DNA from: Streptomyces leeuwenhoekii | GTDB lineage: Bacteria > Actinomycetota > Actinomycetes > Streptomycetales > Streptomycetaceae | Assembly: GCF_001013905.1 (NCBI RefSeq) | Contig: NZ_LN831790.1 | Span: 3,486,001-3,550,000 of the forward strand | Reading direction: 5' to 3' | DNA: 64,000 nt | In this document: positions 36,086 to 47,385 of the stretch, piece by piece | How positions within the stretch are numbered: position 1 is the first letter of the stretch | Layout of the letters: every line of letters starts with the position of its first letter | Notes under the pieces: model-generated | Told to the model about the DNA's origin: nothing | Databases searched by the model: none | What the model saw: the letters and a program-made list of their open reading frames with translations, nothing else | Made by a program: the position numbers and the translations under genes

Positions 36086-37534
36086 TCACCCCCGCTCCCG
36101 CACGACATCGCGCCACGCCACGGGAAGCGCCTGCGCCACGTCGTGCGCCCCCACCGGCGCCCCGTCGGCCGCCAGCCGTCCGGCCAACCCGTGCAAGTAC
36201 GCCGCCACGCTTCCCGCGTCCCGCGCCGAGAGCCCCGCGGCCAGCAGCGACCCCGCCAGGCCGGAGAGCACGTCCCCGCTGCCGGCCGTGGCCAGCCAGG
36301 ACGTCCCCGTGGCGTTCACCCGCACCGGACGCCCACGCTCCGGGCCGGCCACCACCGTCGTGGATCCCTTCAGCAGGACGGTCGCCCGGTACCGGGCCGC
36401 CAGCTCCCCAGCCGAGGCCAGCCGCGCCGACTCGACCTCCTCCCGGCTCACCCCGAGCAGCGCCGCGGCCTCCCCGGCGTGCGGGGTCATCAGGGTCGGC
36501 GCCCGGCGCGCCCGTACGGTCTCCCGGTCGGCCAGCCGCAGCCCGTCCGCGTCGACCAGTACGGGGACGTCCGCCGCCAGGACCTCCGCGACGGTCGCGG
36601 CGTCGTCCCCGGCACCCGGCCCGACGACCCACGCCTGCACCCGCCCGGCGCGCCCGGGCCCCCGGTCGGACACGAGCGTCTCGGGGAAGCGGGCGATCAC
36701 GGCGTCCCCGGCGGGCCCGACGTACCGCACGGCCCCGGCCCCGCCCCGCAGCGCCCCGGACACGGCGAGCACGGCGGCCCCCGGATACCGCGCGGACCCG
36801 GCGGCGACGCCGACGACCCCGCGCCGGTACTTGTCGCTCTCGCTCGCCGGCACCGGCAGCAGCTGGGCCACGTCCGCGTGCTGGAGCGCCTCCAGCACGG
36901 GCTCGGCGGGCAGTTCGGGCCGCAGCCCGATGTCGACCAGCCGGACGGACCCGGCGTACTCCCGCGCGGGATCGACCAGCAGCCCCGGCTTGTGCGTCCC
37001 GAAGGTCACCGTCACATCGGCCCGTACGGCGGCCCCGCGCACCTCCCCCGTGTCCGCGTCGACACCGCTCGGCAGGTCGACGGCGACGACGGCGGCCCGG
37101 GCCCGCTCGGCCGCGGCGGCGAGCGGCACGGCCTCCGGCCGCAGCCCGCCCTTCCCGCCGATGCCGACGATGCCGTCCACGACGAGGTCGGCCCGCTCGA
37201 TCAGCCGCTCCGCCGCGGCGGCGTCCGCGACGGACCCGCCGGCCCGGCGCAGCGCGGCCAGCCCCGCGGCGTGCGCCCGCTGCGGCGCGAGGAGCACCGC
37301 CGTCACGCCCGCGCCCCGCCGGGCGAGTCGCGCCCCGGCGTACAGGGCGTCGCCCCCGTTGTCCCCGCTGCCGACGAGCAGCACCACCCGGCTGCCGTAC
37401 ACCCTCCCGAGCAACTCCGCGCAGGCGGCGGCGAGCCCGGCCGCCGCCCGCTGCATCAACGCCCCGTCGGGAAGCCGCGCCATCAGCTCCCGCTCCGCCG
37501 CCCTGACCGTCTCCACGCTGTACGCAGTACGCAT
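36086..37534 (-). CDS. nnr: Bifunctional NAD(P)H-hydrate epimerase/dehydratase
   Basis: Repairs hydrated NADH and NADPH. In the 482-aa product the N-terminal YjeF epimerase domain (about 1-210) has VVLLVGSGDNGGDALYAG and AVDLPSGVDADTG. The C-terminal ADP-dependent dehydratase domain has KYRRGVVGVAAGSARYPGA, LMTPHAGEAAALLG and the ATAGSGDVLSGLAGSLLA nucleotide motif. It lies downstream of the tRNA-Gly on the same strand, but a strong terminator separates them. Confidence 0.94.
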   Translation of the reverse strand: MRTAYSVETVRAAERELMARLPDGALMQRAAAGLAAACAELLGRVYGSRVVLLVGSGDNGGDALYAGARLARRGAGVTAVLLAPQRAHAAGLAALRRAGGSVADAAAAERLIERADLVVDGIVGIGGKGGLRPEAVPLAAAAERARAAVVAVDLPSGVDADTGEVRGAAVRADVTVTFGTHKPGLLVDPAREYAGSVRLVDIGLRPELPAEPVLEALQHADVAQLLPVPASESDKYRRGVVGVAAGSARYPGAAVLAVSGALRGGAGAVRYVGPAGDAVIARFPETLVSDRGPGRAGRVQAWVVGPGAGDDAATVAEVLAADVPVLVDADGLRLADRETVRARRAPTLMTPHAGEAAALLGVSREEVESARLASAGELAARYRATVLLKGSTTVVAGPERGRPVRVNATGTSWLATAGSGDVLSGLAGSLLAAGLSARDAGSVAAYLHGLAGRLAADGAPVGAHDVAQALPVAWRDVVRERG

Positions 37535-37668
37535 GCCGTCGAGTCTGCCCCGTACGCGGCGGCCCCTGCCGCAACCGACGGGGGAAACACCCCGGGGCCC
37601 GGGCCCCGGGCCCCGGTGCCGCGTCGGGGCCGGTCCGCCCGGGGGTCGGGTACGGACCGGGGAAAGAG

Positions 37669-37703
37669 CGAACCCCGGTCCTGTACGACAGGACCGGGGT
37701 TCG
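37669..37703 (-). terminator. Terminator of the tRNA-Gly gene
   Basis: A perfect 16-bp stem (37669-37684 with 37688-37703; arm core GAACCCCGGTCCTGT) with a three-base loop. It starts six bases after the 3' end of the tRNA on the minus strand. Confidence 0.85.
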
Positions 37704-37709
37704 TCATCG

Positions 37710-37779
37710 AGCGCCGGGCAGGCCTTGCACCTGCATCTCCCCGCAGGAAGCGGGGCGTCTTTCCTTGGACCACCAACGC
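37710..37779 (-). tRNA. tRNA-Gly, anticodon UCC, with an atypical T-loop and anticodon loop
   Basis: 70 bases that fold completely. The acceptor GCGTTGG pairs with CCGGCGC. The D-arm is GTC/GAC with A14, G18, G19 and A21. The anticodon stem CCCCG/CGGGG has loop CTTCCTG, the variable loop is AGAT and the T-arm GCAGG/CCTGC has loop TGCAAGG. Glycine identity elements G1-C72, C2-G71, G3-C70, C35, C36 and discriminator U73 are all present. CCA is not encoded. Unusual are U37 and G38 in the anticodon loop, and G55 where nearly all tRNAs have U (pseudouridine). Terminator and spacing support a real gene. Confidence 0.82.
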
Positions 37780-37914
37780 GGGCCGGCTCACCGCCCCTCG
37801 GGCGGCTCGCTCAAGATCGATATTAGCCCATCCGGGGGCCGCCGCGCCACTTCGCGTTCCGGGCGGCCGCCGCGCCGGGGCGCCCCGGCGCGGACGCCGC
37901 GGGCCGGGCGACGG

Positions 37915-38286
37915 CTACCCCTCCGCGACGACCACCGCGGAGGCCACCCCCGCGTCATGACTGAGCGACAGATGCCACGACCGCACCCCCAGTTCGGCCG
38001 CGCGGGCCGCGACCGTGCCGGTCACCCGCAGGCGGGGCTGCCCGCTGTCCTCGACGTAGATCTCGGCGTCCGTCCAGTGCAACCCGGCGGGTGCGCCGAG
38101 CGCCTTGGCCAGCGCCTCCTTCGCCGCGAACCGGGCGGCCAGGGAGGCGATGCCCCGGCGCTCCCCGCTGGGCAGCAGCAACTCGCTGTCGAGGAACAGC
38201 CGCCGGGCCAGGTTGGGCGTACGCTGCAGCGACGCCTCGAACCGCTCGATCTCGGCCACGTCGATACCGACCCCGATGATGCTCAT
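37915..38286 (-). CDS. acpS: Holo-[acyl-carrier-protein] synthase
   Basis: Moves the phosphopantetheine arm from CoA to acyl carrier proteins. The 123-aa product has the AcpS motifs GIGVD-type ([13 protein letters not shown]), [14 protein letters not shown] and [14 protein letters not shown]. The ATG at 38286 gives the normal length. TAGAGT ends seven bases upstream and no ribosome site exists, so it may be leaderless. Downstream of glmS on the same strand. Confidence 0.93.
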   Translation of the reverse strand: MSIIGVGIDVAEIERFEASLQRTPNLARRLFLDSELLLPSGERRGIASLAARFAAKEALAKALGAPAGLHWTDAEIYVEDSGQPRLRVTGTVAARAAELGVRSWHLSLSHDAGVASAVVVAEG

Positions 38287-38393
38287 GCCGAGCACTCTAC
38301 GAGGTGCCCGCGCGGCCTCTTCCGCGCCACCGGACCGGCCCCGCCCCGGCCGTCACGGGCCGCATGGGCCGGCCGCCCGGGCGGACGGGGCGC

Positions 38394-40241
<1,848 letters not shown>

Positions 40242-40396
40242 GGGCGGCAGCCTACGGCGGGCTCGGGCGCCGAACCCGGCTTCGCGTGCCCGAATTCGGA
40301 AATTCCCACCGGTGCACGAGGCGCCGACGGCAGCGCGACCGCCGGACGTGACCCACCCCACCTGCCGCCCCCCGCGAACTCCGTTAACAATGGACT

Positions 40397-41386
40397 GTGA
40401 TCTCTCCGGCCTCCTCGATGCCCCGGAGCGCCCACCGGCACAGGCCGGAGGCGACTCCCTACGTCGATCTCACCCGCGCCGAGTGGAGCGCGCTGCGCAA
40501 CAAGACGCCGCTGCCGCTGACCGCCGAGGAGGTCGAGAGACTGCGCGGCCTGGGCGACGTCATCGACCTGGACGAGGTGCGGGACATCTACCTCCCGCTG
40601 TCCCGGCTGCTCAACCTCTACGTCGGCGCCACGGACGGCCTGCGCGGCGCGCTCAACACCTTCCTCGGCGAGCAGGGTTCCCAGTCCGGCACCCCCTTCG
40701 TCATAGGGGTCGCGGGCTCCGTCGCCGTCGGCAAGTCCACCGTGGCCCGCCTCCTGCAGGCGCTGCTGTCCCGCTGGCCCGAGCACCCGCGCGTCGAACT
40801 GGTGACCACGGACGGCTTCCTGCTGCCCACCAAGGAGCTCCAGGCGCGCGGCCTGATGTCGCGCAAGGGGTTCCCCGAGTCCTACGACCGCCGGGCGCTG
40901 ACCCGCTTCGTCGCCGACATCAAGGCCGGCAAGAAAGAGGTGACCGCCCCCGTCTACTCCCACCTCATCTACGACATCGTCCCCGGCGAGAAGCTCGTGG
41001 TGCGCCGCCCCGACATCCTCATCGTCGAGGGCCTCAACGTCCTCCAGCCCGCCCTGCCCGGCAAGGACGGCCGCACCCGGGTCGGTCTCGCCGACTACTT
41101 CGACTTCAGCGTGTACGTCGACGCCCGCCCCGAGGACATCGAGCGCTGGTATCTCAGCCGCTTCAAAAAGCTGCGCCGGACCGCCTTCCAGGACCCCTCC
41201 TCGTACTTCCGCAAGTACACCCAGGTGTCGGAGGAGGAGGCCCTGGACTACGCCCGCACCACCTGGCGGACCATCAACAAGCCCAATCTCATCGAGAACG
41301 TCGCCCCGACCCGCGGCCGGGCCACCCTGGTCCTGCGCAAGGGACCGGACCACAAGGTGCAACGGCTGAGCCTGCGCAAACTGTGA
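40397..41386 (+). CDS. coaA: Type I pantothenate kinase
   Basis: First step of CoA synthesis, phosphorylation of pantothenate. The 329-aa product has the P-loop [21 protein letters not shown], the segment [10 protein letters not shown], and IVEGLNVLQ. The GTG at 40397 follows AACAAT at five bases with no ribosome site, a leaderless-type layout. Divergent from glmS; 16 bases before the DUF389 gene. Confidence 0.95.
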   Translation: MISPASSMPRSAHRHRPEATPYVDLTRAEWSALRNKTPLPLTAEEVERLRGLGDVIDLDEVRDIYLPLSRLLNLYVGATDGLRGALNTFLGEQGSQSGTPFVIGVAGSVAVGKSTVARLLQALLSRWPEHPRVELVTTDGFLLPTKELQARGLMSRKGFPESYDRRALTRFVADIKAGKKEVTAPVYSHLIYDIVPGEKLVVRRPDILIVEGLNVLQPALPGKDGRTRVGLADYFDFSVYVDARPEDIERWYLSRFKKLRRTAFQDPSSYFRKYTQVSEEEALDYARTTWRTINKPNLIENVAPTRGRATLVLRKGPDHKVQRLSLRKL

Positions 41387-41402
41387 CCGCTACGCTGCCG
41401 CC

Positions 41403-42344
41403 ATGCTGCATCTGCGCCTGATCTGCCCGGCCGGGCGGACCGACGACGTGGTCCGCGTGATCGAGCGGACGGTGGGCACCACGCATCTGGTCGTCCTCCC
41501 GGGCGCCGCCCGCAGCCCCTCGGGGGACGTCGTGCTGTGCGACGTGGCCCGCGAGGCGGGCGACGAACTCATCGCCGAGCTGCGGGCGCTGGGCCTGGAC
41601 CGGACGGGCTCGATCGCCGTGGAGAACATCGACCTGTCGCTGTCGCATCGGGCCGAGAAGGCCGAGAAGGAGGCGCCGGGCGAGCCAGCGGACGCGGTGC
41701 TGTGGGAGCACCTCACGGACGCCACGCACGAGGAGTCGACGCTCTCCGTCACCTACGTCGCCTTCCTCACGCTCGCCACGATGATCGCGGCCTGTGGCGT
41801 GGTGCTGGACAACGCCATCCTGATCGTGGGCGCGATGGCGGTGGGCCCGGAGTTCGGGCCGCTGGCCGGCTTCTGCACGGCCCTGGTGCGGCGGGCACCG
41901 CGCCTGGCGCTGCGGTCGATGCTCGCCCTGGTGGTGGGATTCGCCGTGGCGATGGCGGTGACGGTCGCCTTCAGCCGGTTCATGGACGCCGTCGGCCTGT
42001 TCACCGAGGCGAAGCTGGAGGGCGAGCGGCCGCAGACCGGATTCGTCTACGCCCCCGACTGGTTCTCCTTCGTCGTGGCGGTCCTCGCCGGCATGGCGGG
42101 CACCCTCTCCCTGACCTCCGCGAAGTCCGGTGCCCTGGTCGGCGTCGCCATCTCCGTCACCACGGTCCCGGCCGCCGCCAACGCGGCCGTCGCCCTCTCC
42201 TACGGCGACACGAAGCAGACGGTGGGCTCCACCGAGCAGCTACTGCTGAACCTGCTCGGCATCGTCCTCGCCGGGACGCTGACGCTGCTCGCCCAGAAGG
42301 TCCTCTGGGCGAGCCAGCGCCCGCGCATGACCAAGCCGGACTAG
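41403..42344 (+). CDS. DUF389 membrane protein
   Basis: 313 aa. A soluble N-terminal domain of about 100 residues (LHLRLICPAGRTDDVVRVIE) is followed by about six membrane helices. The core VAFLTLATMIAACGVVLDNAILIVGAMAVGPEFGPLAGFC is the DUF389 signature region. Family function is unknown. TACGCT ends six bases before the ATG. The TAG stop lies at the left edge of an inverted-repeat element. Confidence 0.85.
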   Translation: MLHLRLICPAGRTDDVVRVIERTVGTTHLVVLPGAARSPSGDVVLCDVAREAGDELIAELRALGLDRTGSIAVENIDLSLSHRAEKAEKEAPGEPADAVLWEHLTDATHEESTLSVTYVAFLTLATMIAACGVVLDNAILIVGAMAVGPEFGPLAGFCTALVRRAPRLALRSMLALVVGFAVAMAVTVAFSRFMDAVGLFTEAKLEGERPQTGFVYAPDWFSFVVAVLAGMAGTLSLTSAKSGALVGVAISVTTVPAAANAAVALSYGDTKQTVGSTEQLLLNLLGIVLAGTLTLLAQKVLWASQRPRMTKPD

Positions 42345-42403
42345 GGTCTTTCGTCTGGACCAGCCCCGGCGAGCCCGGCCTGATCCGAACGAGAGGCCCT
42401 GGC
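42342..42403. mobile_element. Short inverted-repeat element (MITE/REP-like), copy A
   Basis: Begins with the TAG stop of the DUF389 gene: TAGGGTCTTTCGTCTGGA, and ends TGATCCGAACGAGAGGCCC, which is the imperfect inverse. The same ends and a matching interior stretch (CCCG-CGAGCCCGGC) occur in the longer copy at 47383-47581, so this is an internally deleted relative. No transposase is encoded. Confidence 0.65.
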
Positions 42404-42422
42404 GCCGCGGCGGACGAAGGGC

Positions 42423-43781
42423 TCAGCCCAGCGCCGACTTCACCGCGTCGGCCAGCCGTCCGGCCACCGTCCGCGCCTGCTCGATGTCGGCCGCCTCGAC
42501 CATCACCCGCACCAGCGGCTCGGTGCCGGAGGGACGCAGCAGCACCCGTCCGGTCGAGCCCAGTTCACGCTCGGCCTCGGCCACCGCGGCGGCCAGCTCG
42601 GCGGAGGTGCCCACCCGGGACTTGTCGACGTCCGGCACGTTGATGAGCACCTGCGGCAGCCGCTCCATGACGGACGCGAGGTCCTTGAGCGTACGGCCGC
42701 TCTCGGCGACCCGCGCCGCCAGCAGCAGGCCGGTCAGCGTGCCGTCGCCGGTGGTGGCGTGGTCGAGGACGATGACGTGCCCGGACTGCTCGCCGCCGAG
42801 GGCGAAGCCCTTGTTCTTCATCTCCTCCAGCACGTACCGGTCGCCGACCGCGGTCTGCACGAGCCGGATGCCCTCGCGCTCCATGGCCAGCTTGAAGCCC
42901 AGGTTGGACATGACGGTGGCGACAACGGTGTCGGCGCGCAAGGCGGAACGCTCCCGCATCGCCAGCGCCAGCACGGCGAGGATCTGGTCGCCGTCCACCT
43001 CGCTGCCGGTGTGGTCCACGGCCAGGCAGCGGTCGGCGTCACCGTCGTGCGCGATGCCCAGATCGGCTCCGTGCTCCACGACGGCGGCCTTCAGCAGGCC
43101 CAGGTGGGTCGAGCCGCAGCCGTCGTTGATGTTGAGGCCGTCCGGCTCGGCACCGATCGTGATCACCTCGGCGCCGGCCCGCGCGAACGCCTCGGGCGAG
43201 ACCCGGTGGGCGGCACCGTGCGCCTCGTCCAGGACGATCTTCAGCCCGTCCAGCCGGTTCGGGAGGACGCCGACGAGATGGGCGACGTACTGGTCGAACC
43301 CCTCGTCGTAGTCGCGCACCCGGCCCACGCCGGCCCCGGTCGGGCGGTCCCAGGGGGCGCCGGTGCGGTGCTCCTCGTACACGGACTCGATCCGGTCCTC
43401 CAGCTCGTCGGCGAGCTTGTGGCCGCCGCGGGCGAAGAACTTGATGCCGTTGTCCGGCATGGCGTTGTGGCTGGCGGAGAGCATCACGCCGAGGTCGGCG
43501 CCGAGCGCGCCGGTCAGGTACGCCACCGCGGGCGTCGGCAGCACACCGACCCGCAGCACGTCGACGCCGGCGCTGGCCAGGCCCGCGACCACGGCCGCCT
43601 CCAGGAACTCCCCGGACGCGCGCGGGTCCCGCCCGACCACCGCGGTCGGCCGGTGTCCCTCGAACGTGCCCGCCTCGGCCAGTACGTGCGCCGCGGCGAC
43701 GGAGAGGCCGAGCGCCATCTCGGCCGTCAGGTCCGCGTTGGCGACACCGCGCACGCCGTCCGTGCCGAAGAGTCGTCCCAC
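42423..43781 (-). CDS. glmM: Phosphoglucosamine mutase
   Basis: Converts glucosamine-6-phosphate to glucosamine-1-phosphate for UDP-GlcNAc. The 452-aa product starts with [14 protein letters not shown]. The phospho-serine loop is [13 protein letters not shown], the metal loop is HDGDADRCL and the sugar-phosphate site is [12 protein letters not shown]. The GTG at 43781 has AGGAGG four bases upstream, which decides the start against a longer frame. glmS lies 2 kb away on the same strand. Confidence 0.96.
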   Translation of the reverse strand: MGRLFGTDGVRGVANADLTAEMALGLSVAAAHVLAEAGTFEGHRPTAVVGRDPRASGEFLEAAVVAGLASAGVDVLRVGVLPTPAVAYLTGALGADLGVMLSASHNAMPDNGIKFFARGGHKLADELEDRIESVYEEHRTGAPWDRPTGAGVGRVRDYDEGFDQYVAHLVGVLPNRLDGLKIVLDEAHGAAHRVSPEAFARAGAEVITIGAEPDGLNINDGCGSTHLGLLKAAVVEHGADLGIAHDGDADRCLAVDHTGSEVDGDQILAVLALAMRERSALRADTVVATVMSNLGFKLAMEREGIRLVQTAVGDRYVLEEMKNKGFALGGEQSGHVIVLDHATTGDGTLTGLLLAARVAESGRTLKDLASVMERLPQVLINVPDVDKSRVGTSAELAAAVAEAERELGSTGRVLLRPSGTEPLVRVMVEAADIEQARTVAGRLADAVKSALG

Positions 43782-43940
43782 TTGTCCTCCTGAGGAAGCA
43801 TCAGTTCCGAAAGGGCGTGCCGGTGGCCCACGCACGCGCCTTCCGCATCCCAGGCATGCGATGACACGCCATGCCCGGCCATCCGATCGCACAAGCCTAT
43901 GAGCGCCTTGTGCCGTTATACGCCCACCGGCCGTGATAGA

Positions 43941-43982
43941 CGAACGCCCCGGCAGCACTGTGGCGTGCCGCCGGGGCGTTCG
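43941..43982 (-). terminator. Terminator of the rplM-rpsI operon
   Basis: CGAACGCCCCGGC pairs with GCCGGGGCGTTCG, a perfect 13-bp stem with a 16-base loop, starting 22 bases after the rpsI stop on the minus strand. Confidence 0.75.
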
Positions 43983-44004
43983 GAGTACGAGCAGGCGACT
44001 GGGA

Positions 44005-44517
44005 TTAGCGCTTGCTGTACTGCGGAGCCTTGCGGGCCTTCTTCAGACCGGCCTTCTTCCGCTCGACCGCACGGTCGTCGCGGCGCAGGAAGCCGGCCTT
44101 CTTCAGCGGACCGCGGTTGTTGTCGACGTCGGCCTCGTTCAGGGCGCGGGCGACACCGAGACGGAGCGCACCGGCCTGACCGGAGACACCGCCACCCGCG
44201 ATGCGGGCGATGACGTCGTAACGGCCCTCGAGCTCGAGCACCTTGAAGGGCTCGTTCACTTCCTGCTGGTGCACCTTGTTCGGGAAGTAGTCCTCGAGGG
44301 TGCGCCCGTTGATCTTCCACTTGCCGGTGCCCGGGACGATCCGGACACGGGCGATGGCGTTCTTGCGGCGGCCCAGGCCGGCGGCCGGCTGCGGCTCGCC
44401 GAAGCGGGAGGCCAGGGACTCCGAGGTGTACTCGCCCTCGACGGGGACCTCGGACTCGGTGGTGTAGCTGTCGATGTCAAGCTCTTCGAGCGGCTGCTCG
44501 GCAGTGGTCTCGGCCAC
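44005..44517 (-). CDS. rpsI: 30S ribosomal protein S9
   Basis: 170 aa. The S9 core begins at about residue 45 ([19 protein letters not shown]) and ends with the conserved basic tail KAPQYSKR, whose terminal Arg reaches the P-site tRNA. The acidic N-terminal extension of about 40 residues is typical of actinobacteria. The GTG at 44517 follows GAGGAGAATC. Second gene of rplM-rpsI. Confidence 0.96.
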   Translation of the reverse strand: MAETTAEQPLEELDIDSYTTESEVPVEGEYTSESLASRFGEPQPAAGLGRRKNAIARVRIVPGTGKWKINGRTLEDYFPNKVHQQEVNEPFKVLELEGRYDVIARIAGGGVSGQAGALRLGVARALNEADVDNNRGPLKKAGFLRRDDRAVERKKAGLKKARKAPQYSKR

Positions 44518-44559
44518 GATTCTCCTCAGATTCTCTTCAGTCTTAGGGGGTGGCCGGAC

Positions 44560-45003
44560 TTACTGCGCGACCTGGGTGATCTCGAACGGCACCGGCTGCT
44601 GGGCAGCGTGCGGGTGCTGGTCGCCCGCGTAGACCTTCAGCTTCGAGAGCATCTGACGGCCCAGGGTGTTCTTGGGGAGCATGCCCTTGACGGCCTTCTC
44701 GATGGCCTTCTCGGGGTTCTTGGCCAGCAGCTCGTCGTAGCGGACGGAGCGCAGACCACCCGGGTAGCCGGAGTGGCGGTAGGCCATCTTCTGGGTCCGC
44801 TTGTTGCCGGACAGGTGCACCTTGTCGGCGTTGATGATGATGACGAAGTCACCAGCGTCGACGTGCGGCGCGTAGATCGGCTTGTGCTTGCCCCGCAGAA
44901 GGGTGGCGGCGGTGGAGGCGAGACGGCCCAGGACAACGTCCTGAGCGTCGATGACGTGCCACTGGCGCGTCACATCGCCGGGCTTGGGGCTGTACGTACG
45001 CAC
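44560..45003 (-). CDS. rplM: 50S ribosomal protein L13
   Basis: 147 aa with [16 protein letters not shown] near the start and the L13 motifs [15 protein letters not shown] and [11 protein letters not shown]. First gene of the rplM-rpsI operon. The GTG at 45003 is preceded by AAGG at ten bases. Confidence 0.96.
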   Translation of the reverse strand: MRTYSPKPGDVTRQWHVIDAQDVVLGRLASTAATLLRGKHKPIYAPHVDAGDFVIIINADKVHLSGNKRTQKMAYRHSGYPGGLRSVRYDELLAKNPEKAIEKAVKGMLPKNTLGRQMLSKLKVYAGDQHPHAAQQPVPFEITQVAQ

Positions 45004-45065
45004 GGTTCGTAGCCTTCGCTTCTTCAGTGAATGGTCCTGACAAGGTCACCGAAGACGATCACGAC

Positions 45066-45093
45066 AGCCTAGACCGCACAGCGGTGACGCAAG
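45066..45093 (-). promoter_or_regulatory. Possible rplM promoter
   Basis: On the minus strand CTTGCG (45093-45088) and TAGGCT (45071-45066) are 16 bases apart, about 60 bases before the rplM start. A moderate housekeeping match only. Confidence 0.4.
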
Positions 45094-45211
45094 CCGCGTG
45101 CCTGGTCGCTGGTCATCGGCCCGGTGGACCGGTGTAAGGGCCCCTCACGTGAGAATGAGCAAGCCAATACACATAACGAAAGTGCAGGATACCTGCGGCG
45201 CGGCGGCCGGG

Positions 45212-46429
45212 TCAAAACGGGGCTGTCGGCGCCCGCACCGGCCGGCCGGCCCCTCCAGTGTAGGGGGCCTCCCCCGCCTGTGGCCCCGGCCCGCCGCGGC
45301 CCCGCACCGCCTGGTGCGCCACCGTCCAGGCCAGCGCGCACAGAGTCGCCGCGTCCTTGAACGCCCGGCGCCGCCCCGACTCCAGATACGGCCAGGTCAG
45401 ACCGGGAAGCTGCGGAACCAGGGCGAGCCAGAACCAGGGCCGCCGGGCCACCGAGCCCTCGTACGGCAGCCCGGCCAGCAGCACCGGCAGCACGACCAGG
45501 AGGTAGTGGTCGTAGGAGGGCCGGGAGACCAGGAACACCGAGAGCATCAGACCGGCGGCGGTCTCCGCCAGCCGCAGCGGGCCGGGCCCGGCGCGGCGCC
45601 AGCGCCGGTACGCGCACGCCGCCCCGAGGACCGCCGCGAGCAGCGCGGCTCCCTCGGCGAGCGGGCGCGGCACCCCCAGGCGCGGCAGCACGGCCGCCAA
45701 AGACGCCTCGTAGAGCCGTACGAAGCCGTCGTCGCCGCGGAGCAGGAAGGGCAGGGTGCGGGTGAAGAAGCCGGCCGGGTCCGGCATCAGCAGCGCCGCC
45801 CCGGCCGACGCCAGCGCGGGCACCAGCACCAGCACCCCGAGCGCGCGCCCGCGCGCGGCGAAGAGGAACAGCAGCGCCAGCGGCGCCAGCAGCGGCTTGA
45901 GCGCGATGGCGGCGCCCACGACCGCCCCGGCCGCCGTCCAGCGGTCCCGGCCCGCCAGGAGCAGGCACAGCGGCAGCGCCACCGCGGCGGTCACCGTCCA
46001 GTTGCCCAGCCGCACCAGATGCCCGAACGGCGCGAAACCGGCCGCCAGGCCGATCAGGCCCAGGACGGCGAACCGGCTGCCCAGCGCGACGCGGTGCAGC
46101 CGCAGGGCGCAGGCCCAGCCCAGCACCAGCAGGCCGGTCACCGCGGCCGGCACCAGCACCCGCAGCACGGCCGCGGGCAGCACGGCCTGCGGCACGGCGG
46201 CCAGGACCGCGCTCGGCAGATACAGGAAGTGGGGGTCGTCGTACGGGTCGCCGCCCGCCAGCCAGGTCCGGGCGGCCCGGACGACGATCGCGTTGTCCAT
46301 GCCCCCGTCCGGGGCGGCCCGTGCCGTGTGCGCCGCCAGTGCGCCCAGCACCGCCGCGAGCGCCACCCACAGGTACCGCCCCGCCGGTCGCACCATCCAC
46401 CCGGAGATGTCGCTTTTGCCCGTCCGCAT
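45212..46429 (-). CDS. Polytopic GT-C glycosyltransferase (GT87/DUF2029 type)
   Basis: 405 aa with about ten membrane helices. The first outer loop carries the acidic segment MDNAIVVRAARTWLAGGDPYDDPHFLYLP, as expected for GT-C enzymes that use polyprenyl-phosphate sugars. Relatives include mycobacterial mannosyl- and arabinosyltransferases acting outside the membrane. Donor and acceptor are not readable here. TAGCGT ends seven bases before the ATG. Divergent from the membrane-anchored protein gene at 46504. Confidence 0.82.
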   Translation of the reverse strand: MRTGKSDISGWMVRPAGRYLWVALAAVLGALAAHTARAAPDGGMDNAIVVRAARTWLAGGDPYDDPHFLYLPSAVLAAVPQAVLPAAVLRVLVPAAVTGLLVLGWACALRLHRVALGSRFAVLGLIGLAAGFAPFGHLVRLGNWTVTAAVALPLCLLLAGRDRWTAAGAVVGAAIALKPLLAPLALLFLFAARGRALGVLVLVPALASAGAALLMPDPAGFFTRTLPFLLRGDDGFVRLYEASLAAVLPRLGVPRPLAEGAALLAAVLGAACAYRRWRRAGPGPLRLAETAAGLMLSVFLVSRPSYDHYLLVVLPVLLAGLPYEGSVARRPWFWLALVPQLPGLTWPYLESGRRRAFKDAATLCALAWTVAHQAVRGRGGPGPQAGEAPYTGGAGRPVRAPTAPF

Positions 46430-46503
46430 GGGAGGAACGCTAGGGGCTCCGGGCCCGATGGCAGCGGACCAGCGCGCCCCATGTCCCGTCTAAGATGCGC
46501 CCC

Positions 46504-47385
46504 ATGAGCTTTGGGCAGGGGGGACCCGACTCCCGGTGGGATCCCTGGACACCGCACTCTCAGCAGTCCCAGCAGCCGGTGGCGGGCGGTGGCGACACCC
46601 CGGACTGGGTGGCGCTCGCCGAGGCGTCCGAGGCCCGCGCCAGGCGACGTCGGCTGCTGTTCATCGGCGGCGGCGCGCTGGCCACCGTGGCCGTGGCGGC
46701 GGCCGTCGCCGTGGCGGTGGTCTCCGCCAACGGGTCCGGCGAGCACGCGGGCCCCACCGGCGGCCCCTCGACCGCCGACATCCCGAGCGAGTCGGCCACG
46801 GCCCCGTCCTTCGCCCCGACCACCGCCCCGCCGCCGCTGAACCCCAAGGACTTCGTCTCCAGCGCGAAGAAGGACACGGCACCGCTCGGCGCGGAGATCC
46901 TCTTCCCCGGCACGCGGCTGATCATGGGCGAGACGGTGTACCGCAAGGGCCCGGCCGCCGACACCCGCGACTGCGCCTCCGCCGCCCAGAAGACCCTGCC
47001 GGCGGTGCTCACCGGGAACGGCTGCACCCGCCTGATGCGGGTCACCTACACCAAGGACGACGTGGCGGTGACGGTCGGCGTGGCCGTCTTCGACACGGCC
47101 GCCCAGGCGGCCAAGGCCAAGAGCCAGGCCGACAAGAAGAGCATCGTCAGCCCTCTGACCGGTGACGGCGTCAAGTCGTTCTGCACGGGCGCCGTGTGCC
47201 GCTCCACGACCAACGCCTACGGCCGCTACGCCTATTTCACCCTCACCGGCTTCACCACCGGCAAGGACGTGACGACCAAGGACACCCAGGTCTTCAGGGC
47301 CGGTGACGATCTGGCCGAGTTCGCCTTCCGCCAGATCCGGCGCCGCGGCGAGGCCCAGGCGTCGGCCGCCGCGGAGGCCGGCTAG
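46504..47385 (+). CDS. Membrane-anchored hypothetical protein
   Basis: 293 aa. The first 45 residues are cytoplasmic and Gln/Pro/Gly-rich (SFGQGGPDSRWDPWTPHSQQ), then an Arg stretch and one helix (LLFIGGGALATVAVAAAVAVAVV). A Thr/Pro stalk leads to an outer domain of about 180 residues with four Cys (RDCAS, GNGCTR, SFCTGAVCRS) that probably form disulfides. I do not recognise the family. TAAGAT ends seven bases before ATG 46504, suggesting a leaderless start. The TAG stop starts inverted-repeat element copy B. Confidence 0.75.
   Translation: MSFGQGGPDSRWDPWTPHSQQSQQPVAGGGDTPDWVALAEASEARARRRRLLFIGGGALATVAVAAAVAVAVVSANGSGEHAGPTGGPSTADIPSESATAPSFAPTTAPPPLNPKDFVSSAKKDTAPLGAEILFPGTRLIMGETVYRKGPAADTRDCASAAQKTLPAVLTGNGCTRLMRVTYTKDDVAVTVGVAVFDTAAQAAKAKSQADKKSIVSPLTGDGVKSFCTGAVCRSTTNAYGRYAYFTLTGFTTGKDVTTKDTQVFRAGDDLAEFAFRQIRRRGEAQASAAAEAG

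Larger units (their letters stand above)
37535..37914. other. Intergenic region holding a tRNA gene and its terminator
   Basis: 380 bases between nnr and acpS. It contains the tRNA-Gly gene at 37710-37779 and a strong terminator at 37669-37703. A GC-rich self-complementary run near 37599-37615 is also present. I see no protein gene. Confidence 0.8.

Noticed and set aside
35509..36108. A Gly/Arg/Ser-rich, collagen-like open frame over the 35-bp repeats
   Set aside because: The repeat period is not a multiple of three, so the repeated protein pattern comes from GC-rich DNA read in rotating frames. No ribosome site or signal is present.
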